Assembly (NCBI RefSeq): GCF_030272615.1
Contig: NC_081408.1
Span: forward strand, 64,724,614 to 64,788,613
DNA length: 64,000 bases
Direction of reading: 5' to 3'
From: Cryptomeria japonica
Lineage: Eukaryota; Streptophyta; Pinopsida; Cupressales; Cupressaceae
In this document: in pieces, positions 46,700-56,526 of the stretch
Layout of the letters: each line of letters begins with the position of its first letter
How positions within the stretch are numbered: the stretch's first letter is position 1
Program-made: the position numbers and the translations under genes
Notes under the pieces: model-generated
Told to the model about the DNA's origin: nothing
The model's input: only the letters and a program-made list of their open reading frames with translations
Database searches by the model: none

Positions 46700-49600
46700 T
46701 GAGAAAGAAGTCAAGTGACTCCTTTAGGAAACAAAGAGGGGGAAATTCCAATCTTAGGAAATTCTACTTCAGGTACCCAAGTGGCCTTAGCTTCTGGAAG
46801 ATGCTGCCACTTGACCAAATGTTCCATATAGGCGGTATGCCTATTCTTATTGGGGATTCTTGAATCCAATACCTTCTCGGCATGTAGCATAGATGTAGGT
46901 GGTAAAGGCAGGTCTAAAAGTGATTGAGAGACCTTTGAGACTCTACTACATTCCTTTGGAAGTGTTCCTTTGTACTACACCAAGTCTGCAACAATAAAAA
47001 TAGGAGATAGAGCCATGTCGCAAGGTAGATCTATTTTGTTGGCATTTTGCCCATACTTAGCTAAGACCTTACATGGTCCAATCCTCCTCATTTGAAGCTT
47101 GCTAGGGACACCTTTATGAAGCCTTTCTTTTCTCAAATGAACCATGGCCAAGTCACCAACAACAAATTGAACTTCCCTCCTCTTTTCATCCACTTTGTCC
47201 TTTATTCTTTGAGAGTTATCTAGTAAAGCCTGCCTAACCTACTCATGAATCTCTTTCATGGACTGAGCCATGTCAACAACATGTCACTCTTTTGTTTCAT
47301 CTTCCCAATATCTCTAAGCTCCAACACACCTCTTGGATGAAAGCCATAAACTACTCCAAAAGGACTCTTACTGCTTGATCTATTCACACTGTCATTGTAG
47401 GTAAATTCAGCTTGATGGATGATCTTATCCCATTCTTGTCCCATACTCCTTTTTCAAACACCTAAGAAGGTTTCCAAGTGTCCTATTTACCAACTATGTT
47501 TGGCCATTTGTTTGGGGATGGTAGGCTGAGCTAAAATACAAGTTAGTACCCAATCTCTCCCATAAAGTTTTCAAAAAATGACCAACGAATTTTGCATCTC
47601 AATCTGATACTACACTGATGGGTAAGCCATGAATCCTAATGAATTCATTGAAAAAAAAAGAGCAATATGACTAGCATCATGAGTCATCTTACATGGAATA
47701 AAATGGGCCATTTTTCTAAATCTTTGTACCACAACATATATACTATCAAATCTTGATTTGATCTTGGGTAAACCAACAACAAAGTCCATACTTATACATT
47801 CCCATGGCCGGTTTAGGATAGGTAAAGGCTGGTAGAGTACAACATTAGAAGAGGTCCCCTTTGCCTTATGATAAACCACACATTGCTCCACATATTTTCT
47901 GATATCCCTTAGCATATTTTGCCAATAGTAAAATCTTTGGACAAGTTCCAAAGTCTTATTCAACCCAAGATGTCCACTTAAGCAACCATTGTGCTTCTCT
48001 TGCATCAAATTTTCTCTCATGCATGGACCCTCTGGGTACACAAAGTTGTCCTCCTTTAAACAAAAGACCATCTTGTAAGGTAAAATCTATATATTCACCA
48101 TGAAAATGATTTCTAAACTCTTGACAAACCTTGTAGATGGCCGTAAAGTCTTCATCATATTGGTATAACCCTTTGAAACTATCCACTCCAATGCTCTTGA
48201 GCTACACTTCTTGAACTGTTAGCAACCTTATTGCATTGACTTTTCTTATGTTTAATGGTAAAAGTATAGGACTGCAAATACTCTACCCATTTGTTATGCC
48301 TATGATTCAACTTTTCTTTTGATTTGAGGAAACTAAGAGCTTGATTATCAGTATAAACCACAAATTCCTTAGTTAATAGATAATGCCTCCACTTCCTAAG
48401 TGATTGTACAAGTGCATATAACTCCAAATCATAGTAAGAATGCCTTTTCTTGGCTTCATTGATATTTTCACTAAAAAATGCTACCGGTCTATTGTCTTGA
48501 CTTAGGACCACTCCAACTTCTATATTGCTTACATCACATTCTATGGTGAAGAGCTTGTCAAAGCTTGGAAGAACAAGGACAAGTTGGGTAGCTACTTTTG
48601 TCTTCAAGAGATCAAATCATTTTTGTGCCTCTTTTGTCCATTGAAACTTATTCTTCACACCTCCTTTGATTATATCAAGCATAGGTGCACATACCTCATT
48701 GAACCCTCTAATGAACTTCTTGTAAAATTGTGCCAAACCATGAAAAAACCTCACTTTACTTGTTGTTTTAGGTGTAGGCCAACTGATTATGGCTTCCACC
48801 TTTGATGTATCCATCTTCAAATCATCACTTGAGATTACAAACCCCAAGATATACCAACTTCTGTTTCATGAACTCACATTTCTCCAAGTTGATAGTTAGT
48901 TGCTCATCATACAATTTCTTCAATACAATCTCTATATGCTTAAGATGTTCATCTTTAAACTTACTAAAAATCAATATTTCATCTAAATAAACAACAACAA
49001 ATTTACCAATGTAATCCTTGAGTACTTTATTCAAGAGTCTCATGAATGTGGTGGGGGCATTTGCGAGTCCAAATTGCATAACAATCTAGTCATAAAGTCC
49101 TTCTATGGTCTTGAATGTTGTCTTCCATTCATCTCCCTCCTTTATTTTGATTTGGTGGTAGCCACTCTTAAGGTCTATCTTGGTAAAATACTTATCACCC
49201 CCTAAACAATCTATCAAATCTTCAATTCTTTGAATGGAAAACCTATACCTGATTGTAATCTAGTTGATGGCTCTTGAATCAGTGCAAAGTCTCCAAGTAC
49301 CTCCCTTCTTTGGTAAGAAAATGATGGGAACTACACATGAGCTGATGCTCTTCCTTATCAGACCATTGTCCAAGAGTTCTTGGATTTGTTTAGCTACTTC
49401 TTTATTCTGCTCTGATGTCATTTTGTAAGCTACCTTACTGGGAAATGAGGCTCTGGGTATGAAGTCAATTTGGTGACTTATGGCATGTTGAGGAGGTAAA
49501 GTTGTAGGTGTTCCATCACTTATGATGTCCTTGAACTAATTTAGTATCTGCTGCACTTTATTGGGAACACACACTTTTTTGGCCTTGTTTTCCTCTTTTG

Positions 49601-51319
49601 GTTTCACAACAAGTGCAAACCCCACTCCTTCTCCTTGCTTGAGAGTGTTTATGAACTCCTTCTCCCCAACTAATAGCACATTGGAACCCTTAGATCTGCT
49701 CTCTTCTTGATCTCCAATGGACTAAATTTTATAGGTAACTCCATGTTTTTGAAAAGTATAGGAATTATTTTTCCCATGGTGTATTGCTTTCCTATCAAAT
49801 TTCCAAAGCCTTCCTAGGAGTAGGTGGCATGCATCCATTGGCAAGATTTCACACAAGATTTTTTCCTTGTAGCCTCCTATAGTGAACTCCACCCAAGTTT
49901 TTTCATTCACCAAAACATGCTACCCCTTGTTGAGCCAAGTAACCCTATAAGGATCAATGTGTGGGAATCTTTGCAAGTTGATTTTGCTTACTGCTTCTTC
50001 TGACACTATGTTATCAATGGAACCTAAATCCACCACCACTCTACACACTTTACCCATGATCTTGCACTTTATCCTAAACAAGGATCTTCTTTGTCTAGGT
50101 TCCTTCTTAATCGGTTCTTTGATCAAAAGTCTTTTCATCATGAGATTCTCCCCAACTTCAGAATCTAAACTTACTTTTGATGTCTTCACATTTGCTGCAT
50201 CTTCTTGAATATAATTTACTCTCCTTTCACCTCCTTGGGATGAAGAAGACTTTTTAGGATATCTATAGGCCAGGTGTCCAAGTTGATGGAAATTGTAGCA
50301 CTTCATTGTGGCGAAATAGGACCCTCTTCCTGATCCACTAGACCTTCCTCTACTAGAGTTGCTAGATCCCCTTCCTCTATAGCTTCTCTTACTATTGGAA
50401 TCCCCACTCTGCTCTACCAACTTGGATTCCCCTTGGGATCTATGTTCTACACTTCTTTTGCCATAGCTACCTCTATGACCTCTGCCATCTCTTCCCCTAC
50501 CTCTACCTCTATTGCTTTGCTCTTGTTTCTTTTTACTCTTCTCTTCCACCTTGAGTTCCAATTGATAGAATTTATGGAAAGTAATAGGACACAAAAAACT
50601 TATCTCTTCTTGGATATTCCACTGCAAACCACTCAAGTACCTGGCCACCTTGATGCTTTCATCTTCCACCACCTTAGATCTCAAACACAACCTCTAAAAT
50701 TCTTCAATGTAGCTGCTCACATCTAGCTCTCTTTGTCTCAAATTTTGTCTCCTCTTGTGTAATTTAATTTCATAGTCTTCAAGGATATAGGCATCTCTCA
50801 CCTTTGCTAGCATTCCTTTCCAAGTGGCAGTTGGGTTCTTACCCTCCTTTTGCCTCTCCTCTTGGATGAACTTACACCAAGTCAAGGTTGCTCCTCTCAA
50901 TCTAGATTTGGCTACCTTCACCTTTTGTGCTTCACTAATTCCATTACATTCAAAGTGATTCTCCAACCCTTCAATCTACTCCATGACCATTTCTGGTTCC
51001 ATTTTACCACAGAAAAGTGGAAGTCATTATAGGGACTTCCCTCCTAAGGCTTTGATGGCTCTAAGAAAGGTTCTTTAGGTAGAATAGGATCTGGTTTAGG
51101 TGTGCTATCCTCTTCTACCACTTCTTTACCTTTTTCTTCATTGATCTTGATAGTTATCTTCTCAGTCTTGTATTCTACTTCACCTAGTTTGTTCTCAAAT
51201 TGTTGCAATCTTACCTTGAGGAGTCTATTCTCTTCCTCTTTGTCTTATACCTTTTTGGCTGACTCTGCATTGGTCACCATTTTTAGGCTATTTTCACCTA
51301 CTGACTCAGTCTCTGACAT
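46700..51319 (-). pseudogene. G-A gag-pol polyprotein (chromovirus)
   Basis: ATG at 51319. The N-terminal acidic region has a likely coiled coil (NRLLKVRLQQFENKLGE). Gag core at 50966-50690, then an RG-rich tail and knuckle CYNFHQLGHLAYRYP, two Cys lost. Protease VVVDLGSIDNIV (DSG changed to DLG). RT at about 49440-48830 ([18 protein letters not shown] for YLDD). RNase H at 48607-48179 (YDLELYALVQSLRKW). Integrase at 48071-47260 (HLGLNKTLELVQRFYYW, SMDFVVGLP). C-terminal SPIFIVADL. Chromodomain at about 46900-46745 (AYMEHLVKWQHLPEAKATWV). Several frameshifts; dead. Confidence 0.88.
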
Positions 51320-51347
51320 CAACTAGTTTCTTCCCAAATCTTAACTT

Positions 51348-51359
51348 GCTTTGATACCA
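51348..51359 (-). other. G-A primer-binding site
   Basis: Minus-strand TGGTATCAAAGC three bases from the 5' LTR, the Met-tRNA type used by the other LTR elements here. Confidence 0.88.
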
Positions 51360-51362
51360 CTT

Positions 51363-52962
51363 TGATGGTGAGGATCTCACAAAAGAGTTGCACCTTGTTT
51401 AATAGGTAGGTAAAAGATGTTTTAGTGGGCTTCCATCACTATTCACACCCTTCTCTTTTTCAATATCAATTCAAATTATCTAAACTCCTTTAGAGTGCTC
51501 CCTACCAACTGGTTTGCTCCTATTACTCACAAGCATGGCTGGGATTCACTAGAGTAAATCCAACCATCAAGTTGTCAAAAACACCAACATACACTTGTAG
51601 GGTTCTCAAGGGGTGTAGATAAGGTGTTTTAGTTCCATTCATGTGGTTCTTTGATTGGTTTCTCTCCATTTTCTCATCACTTTATCTAATTCCTATTTTC
51701 TAGGCCTAGTAGCCCTAGAGCCCCTATTAGCCCTACCTTCCAGGTTTTTGTTCAATTTCTCAGAAAACCTCTAAAAGACCTCCCAAAATATTTAGTAATT
51801 TGAATATCCTTTTGGACAAACCTTTAGATTCAGTAGGGTAGGCTTTCTGGTACATCCGTACAAGTACGGACCCCAAAAATGGTTCTTTTTGAAGGTTTGA
51901 GAGTTAATAGTCTTTTCCAAAAAGGTTTATTGGTTTCTACACCTTGTCACACCTCCCTGATTCTACTAAGACTCCATTTATCTTATTTCTTTCATGCCAA
52001 ACACTTCACACATCCACATTTTATCTTCCTTGCAAGCAATGGCAAAAATGACAGTCATATTCCAAGCCGGGCTATGGCAGAGATCACCTAGGATATGATG
52101 GCAAGTGGCTTCCAAGAAACCTCCAGGACATTACAAAGAATATGCAAACTATAAATAGGATCCATGACTTTAATACCAAGGGCCATTGAATAAACATAAT
52201 GGGATTTCAAGTTGGAACCATGTCTAGGGTCTTAAACCCCTACTCAGACCAAGAGCAGTGCAAAAGAAGACAATTTGTAATCAAACACTAAAACTACGCT
52301 AAAAAAAAATGAAATCACTTCCTGAGCACCACAACAACATATACTAAGCCACCATTAAAGGACATTACCAACAATAGATCATCTAGTATGGACTGTTATA
52401 GCTAAAATTACAAATCTTTTTCAAAAAACCTGAAAAATCACCTTCAAATGTTATTCAAAATTTGATCATGAAACTTCCAACCCGTTTACAATTATTCATA
52501 ATACTTGTATATTCCTCCTTTCTCATAGACAACCCCCTATCCATTTCCTAACCACTGATTTGATCAATTTAGAAAAGTTGCTCAAAAGTTTCAAAAAGTT
52601 GTCAAGCAACAATGACAACTTTTGCTCCATTTTGCATTTTTACAACTTATGCATTTCTATTCACTCTAAACCCCCTAGGATGGTTTCCTAACATAAAACT
52701 AACATGACCAAATTCCTAATTAGGACTTACAAATGGTTTTACTCTATAATGTAAAATAATGCCATTTTTGGCTTACAAGGGCACATTGGCCAAAATTGAG
52801 AAAACAAGAAAACTTTGGTGACTACCACCCTTAAACTAACTCCAAAACACACTCATGGACCTATCAAAATTCAATTACTTATTGATCCCAAACATGATCA
52901 ATCACTCAAAAATTTTGAAAATACATCAATAAAACTAGGTAAAACTAGGTGCTCTGGCACCA
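51363..52962 (-). repeat. G-A 5' LTR
   Basis: Minus strand begins TGGTGCCAGAGCACC at 52962 and ends ACCATCA at 51363, beside the primer site. Confidence 0.9.
51855..51870. promoter_or_regulatory. Perfect palindrome TCCGTACAAGTACGGA in G-A 5' LTR
   Basis: Seven-base arms around AA; the top strand contains the SBP-box consensus TNCGTACAA. It lies in the transcription-controlling LTR. Confidence 0.45.
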
Positions 52963-53215
52963 CTTTATGAAAAAATTTCAAAACAAATTTTTGAGGTTGC
53001 TTGTTCAAAGGAGCCATTCATGCCAAATACCAACACACCAACATTACCATGAACTATTGGGCTGATGCTAGCCATCCATTAAAAAAAATTAAAATACCAT
53101 AATGAATACAGTATGTCACAAGGCTAACACAAAAAAATATTATGCAAATTAAAAATCTCAAAACCCTAGCAGAGCGCATTGCACTTGCAACCACCTAGTT
53201 TTCTAAATAATAAAA
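52963..53215 (-). pseudogene. L-3 5' UTR and ORF1 start
   Basis: Minus strand: ATG at 53075 opens MASISPIVHGNVGVLVFG, continued by NGSFEQATSKICFEIF up to the G-A insertion. The 5' UTR contains GCGCTCTGCTAGGGTTTTGA. The start of the LINE is estimated. Confidence 0.6.
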
Positions 53216-54395
53216 TTTAATTATGGTTGGAGTATTTCTTTCATGATGGGAGTAATTATTGATTTTCTATGTATATATTACTTTATTTTTATTATGATAA
53301 TGTGTGGTTGACCTCTTTATAAAGTTTTACTCATCCTTTAAGGAAAAATGATAGTGGTCCTTCTAGGAGAGCTAGATAAGGTAGGCATAAAATTCAACAC
53401 TTCATAATGTGTTAAGATAGTGTCTGGCTTAGAGTTTGCTTGAAATTATGGATCTTTATGGTGATTTAGGAAATAACATAGTTGCTTTATGTAGGGTGTC
53501 TATTGGTTGTGCATATTAATTTTTTATTTTATTTTTTGAATATTATTATTATTTTTATTTTTTTAATTTTATTTTAGTAAGATAGTTAATAGATTCAAGT
53601 ATGGTTTGGGATTTCGAACATCACTCATACTTCCATTTTATTATTAAAAAATCCTTACAAAAGTCTAATTAATACATGTGAATCAAGACATATATTATTG
53701 TAAATTGATGTAAAATATTGTTTTTTGACATTTTTTAAATACAAACATAATAACTACAACTACTCAACTTTATAATTATACATAAAACTTTAAATAGTCG
53801 TTATTTCTCTTCTTTTATTGCAATATGATTTTATTTTAAATCATTTTTTTCTAAAAGCTTTTCTATCTTTATTGTGAGCAAGTTAATAGTTTGGAGTCAA
53901 GGCTTGGGATTTCAGACATCAATCACATATTCATTGAATTATTTAAAAAGACTTGCAAAATTCTAATCAAAACATGTTCTTCAAGATGGTTTGATTCCTT
54001 CCTCTTTCTTATCTTATCAAAACATATTCATCAAGATATATATTATTGATCATCTTATATGGTACTACATGTTTGATTATCTATTTCATGTGACTTGTCA
54101 ATATATATTCTTTATATATTTTTTAAATACAAATATGATAGATACTAATACTCAATTTACAAAATAATACATGAAACCATAAGAAAATCATTATTAGACA
54201 TTATCTATAAACTTTTAGAACACAATCATCCATAATTCCCCTCACTTAAATTATTTCATAAAATTTATAATTTTTAACATAATATAATCCTCTTAAAATT
54301 TAATCCTTATCTACAATTTCTTTATTTTTACGATGAAATGATTTTTTTTTATAAAATTTTTAATTTTATAATAGTAAGAACAATGTGATATACTA
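53216..54395. other. AT-rich non-coding sequence with a diverged repeat
   Basis: No gene. Two related blocks are seen: GTTAATAG...TTGGGATTTCGAACATCA (about 53586) with GTTAATAG...TTGGGATTTCAGACATCA (about 53882), and TTTAAATACAAACATAAT (about 53733) with TTTAAATACAAATATGAT (about 54120). This is an old duplication of roughly 300-390 bp. Confidence 0.55.
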
Positions 54396-54727
54396 GTTTG
54401 GTTACCTAGACAAACCACTATGCTAAGGCTTACACAACCTATGTTGGGGTTAAGTTGGCTAAGGAGAAAGACATGAGAAGGGTTTGACTCGAATGTGACT
54501 CTCTTAATATTATTAAATGTCTTAAGAGGTCATCTTCCCCTAGCTGGTCCTTTAGGCATATCATTGAGGACTGTCTTTCCCTTCTAGGTGAATTTGAAGC
54601 CTTTAAAATTTCACATTTGTATCACAAAGGTAACAAGGTTGTCGATAATTTGGTGAATATTGGGGTTGGCTTAGCTAATAGTAGAGTGTGGTATTTTAAT
54701 GATCAAATCCCAATGAATCTCCTTAAC
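54396..54727 (+). pseudogene. LINE L-4 fragment: RNase H C-terminal half
   Basis: One plus-strand frame reads QTNHYAKAYTTYVGVKLAKE, then LECDSLNIIKCLKRSSSP with a TGA where Trp is expected just before, and HKGNKVVDNLVNIG. It matches the RNase H tails of L-1 (QTNHYAKAYAA) and L-2 (VQNNHVVEALAM). It stops where the presumed G-D LTR begins, so the rest of the element was displaced or lost. Confidence 0.82.
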
Positions 54728-55581
54728 TGTCGTGCCCAAACTTTAGGGCACAAAAACGGAACAACAAATTTTTTTTTGACGTCATGAACTTGCTAAAAAT
54801 CCTAATATATAACAACTGTATTTAAGGTTTTGTCTTTCCTAGGATGTAAATAAACTTACTTACTAAGGTTAAGTTAAAAATCCAACTCGAGCGAGTGACT
54901 TGATTGGTGGAGATTAATTTGCATTGCGGATTAGTTAGCTAGCTCAATTACCTAAGACAAATTGCCGCTAATTAAACCAAGGGATAATTGGCTATCTTAA
55001 CGTATTAAATCATTCCAGGTCATATAATGATATTGCTAATGATTATTTGATGCTTATATAAAATTTATTATACGCATCCACCCGATGAGGGTTTCAATTT
55101 ACTACAATGTCATTTGCCCACTAAAACCGACAATAAGCTAAGGCCAATTCTGATTTTCCCTAAACCCCTTGATTTTGTCAATTAATTTTCAATCCGACCA
55201 AAAATCGATCTCAAGGGCTTAAGGTTCCTAAAATAAATTTTCCTAATGTCCAATGATATGGGGGGGGTAAGTCCATTGATTAATTAAATATATTGCTGGG
55301 TTAAACGTATAGTTTATCCAACTATAGTAATCCTTTATTATTAACCCCCTTGAATTAATTAAAATTAAATTTCTAAAGAATGAGGACATATAATAATTCA
55401 AATATTAAATTAACCCCTATTATCAAAAGTCTAAAATCCCATAATAATCCAATTATTAAATTTGTCCCCAAATATATACATTAAAATCAGGGTTCAAAAT
55501 TCCATAATATTTCAATTATAAACTTAACCCCAAATTCTATACTAAAATCTAACTTTAAATTTCCAATTTAAATTCCTTTTT

Positions 55582-55587
<6 letters not shown>

Positions 55588-55618
<31 letters not shown>
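55588..55618. repeat. (TA)n microsatellite
   Basis: Uninterrupted TA run after a T tract. Confidence 0.95.
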
Positions 55619-55622
<4 letters not shown>

Positions 55623-55694
55623 CACATTATAAATTCTTAAATTCTAACCCTCATTATAAATTAAAAATCAAATTTAATGTTCCAATCTAAATCT

Positions 55695-55696
<2 letters not shown>

Positions 55697-55779
<83 letters not shown>

Positions 55780-55780
55780 C
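55697..55780. repeat. (TA)n microsatellite, long
   Basis: TA run broken only by a few C substitutions. Confidence 0.95.
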
Positions 55781-55797
55781 TAATTACCTAAAATGCT

Positions 55798-55825
55798 AAC
55801 CCTAACCCGAAATTGGGTTAGGGTT
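55798..55825. repeat. Telomere-like hairpin 1
   Basis: AACCCTAACCC at 55798-55808 and GGGTTAGGGTT at 55815-55825 are perfect 11-base inverted arms around a six-base loop. Confidence 0.9.
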
Positions 55826-55876
55826 GCTTTTTTTTTATATTTTACCTCTTATCTTATTTCCTCTTTACCATTTTAT

Positions 55877-55900
55877 ACCCTAACCCGAATGGGTTAGGGT
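55877..55900. repeat. Telomere-like hairpin 2
   Basis: ACCCTAACCC and GGGTTAGGGT, perfect ten-base arms around GAAT, about 50 bases from hairpin 1. Confidence 0.9.
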
Positions 55901-56025
55901 TTTATATTACCCCTTTTTCTTTGTTTTGCTTTCTTTCTTTTTTTTTTGTTTTGAAATGTGACTGCAGGTACGGAGGCGGAGGGTTTCATGCGGGGAGAGG
56001 CGGAGGTTTTCGCAGGGTTTCGGGC

Positions 56026-56266
56026 GCCGCTGTGCATACGCACAGTGGCGGCAGCGCCGCCCACTGTGTGTACACACAGTGGCGGACGACATAGCCGTCG
56101 CCCACTGTGTATACACACAGTGGCGGGCGCCGTTCACTGTGCATAGCACAGTGGCGGCCGCGACCGCCCACTGTGTTACACACAGTGCGGTGCCCTTCGG
56201 CGCCGTCCACTGTGTGTAGCACAGTGGTTTGGCCGTGGCCGTCCACTGTGTTGCACACAGTCGCCC
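56026..56266. repeat. GC-rich array of seven palindromes
   Basis: Seven units of the form CCACTGTG-centre-CACAGTGG, spaced 25-40 bases and joined by GCCG/GGCGG linkers: 56029, 56061, 56102, 56134, 56167, 56207 and 56243. The unit at 56061-56082 is a perfect 22-base palindrome (arm CCACTGTGTGT). The array is CpG-rich in AT-rich surroundings. Open frames across it on both strands are side effects of the repeat. Confidence 0.92.
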
Positions 56267-56377
56267 GCGTGACTTTGCTTCCTTTTTTTTTGCAACATTT
56301 TTTTTTATAAATTTCGTGGGTTGATAAAAATGGTATAAGATGTAGTTTTTTTTTTTGAATTTCAAATGTATATTATG

Positions 56378-56382
<5 letters not shown>

Positions 56383-56415
<33 letters not shown>
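56383..56415. repeat. (TA)n microsatellite
   Basis: TA run on the right side of the palindrome array. Confidence 0.95.
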
Positions 56416-56418
<3 letters not shown>

Positions 56419-56489
56419 GCATAGTATCATTTATGAATATGAAGATATTTTCTTCTACAGGCTTCCACAGAGCATGACTTTAGATTGCA

Positions 56490-56491
<2 letters not shown>

Positions 56492-56524
<33 letters not shown>
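56492..56524. repeat. (TA)n microsatellite
   Basis: TA run; further short TA-rich stretches follow to about 56730. Confidence 0.95.

Positions 56525-56526
<2 letters not shown>

Larger units (their letters stand above)
45092..52962 (-). mobile_element. Chromovirus G-A (Ty3/gypsy), minus strand
   Basis: Two LTRs of about 1.6 kb enclose gag-pol with a C-terminal chromodomain. LINE L-3 sequence lies on both sides (46 bases left, ORF1 start right), so G-A also entered L-3. The flanks CTTAC and CTTTA may be a decayed 5-bp duplication. The element is complete in layout but full of stops. Confidence 0.9.
28915..53215 (-). mobile_element. LINE L-3, minus strand, split by two LTR elements
   Basis: Three pieces join into one LINE of about 6.2 kb: 53215-52963 (5' UTR and start of ORF1), 45091-45046, and 34808-28915. 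The evidence is frame continuity. The piece ending PLDLVFPIKY reads into FDFASHxIEKHTLTGYF across the removed N-E element, and duplicated flanks fit the insertions. It lacks the RNase H and third ORF of L-1/L-2, so it is another LINE lineage. The 3' end is an estimate from the last coding-like and UTR sequence; no clear TSD was found. Confidence 0.75.

Noticed and set aside
55798-55900. Telomere or interstitial telomeric array
   Set aside because: Only two units per arm, and the copies are inverted hairpins rather than a tandem tract.
56026-56266. CRISPR-like array
   Set aside because: Repeats are palindromes without unique uniform spacers, there are no cas genes, and the DNA is eukaryotic.
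55907-56422. Long overlapping ORFs on both strands across the palindrome array
   Set aside because: Open frames arise from the CACTGTG repeats and TA runs; all frames are open, the peptides are repetitive and no start context or domain supports a gene.
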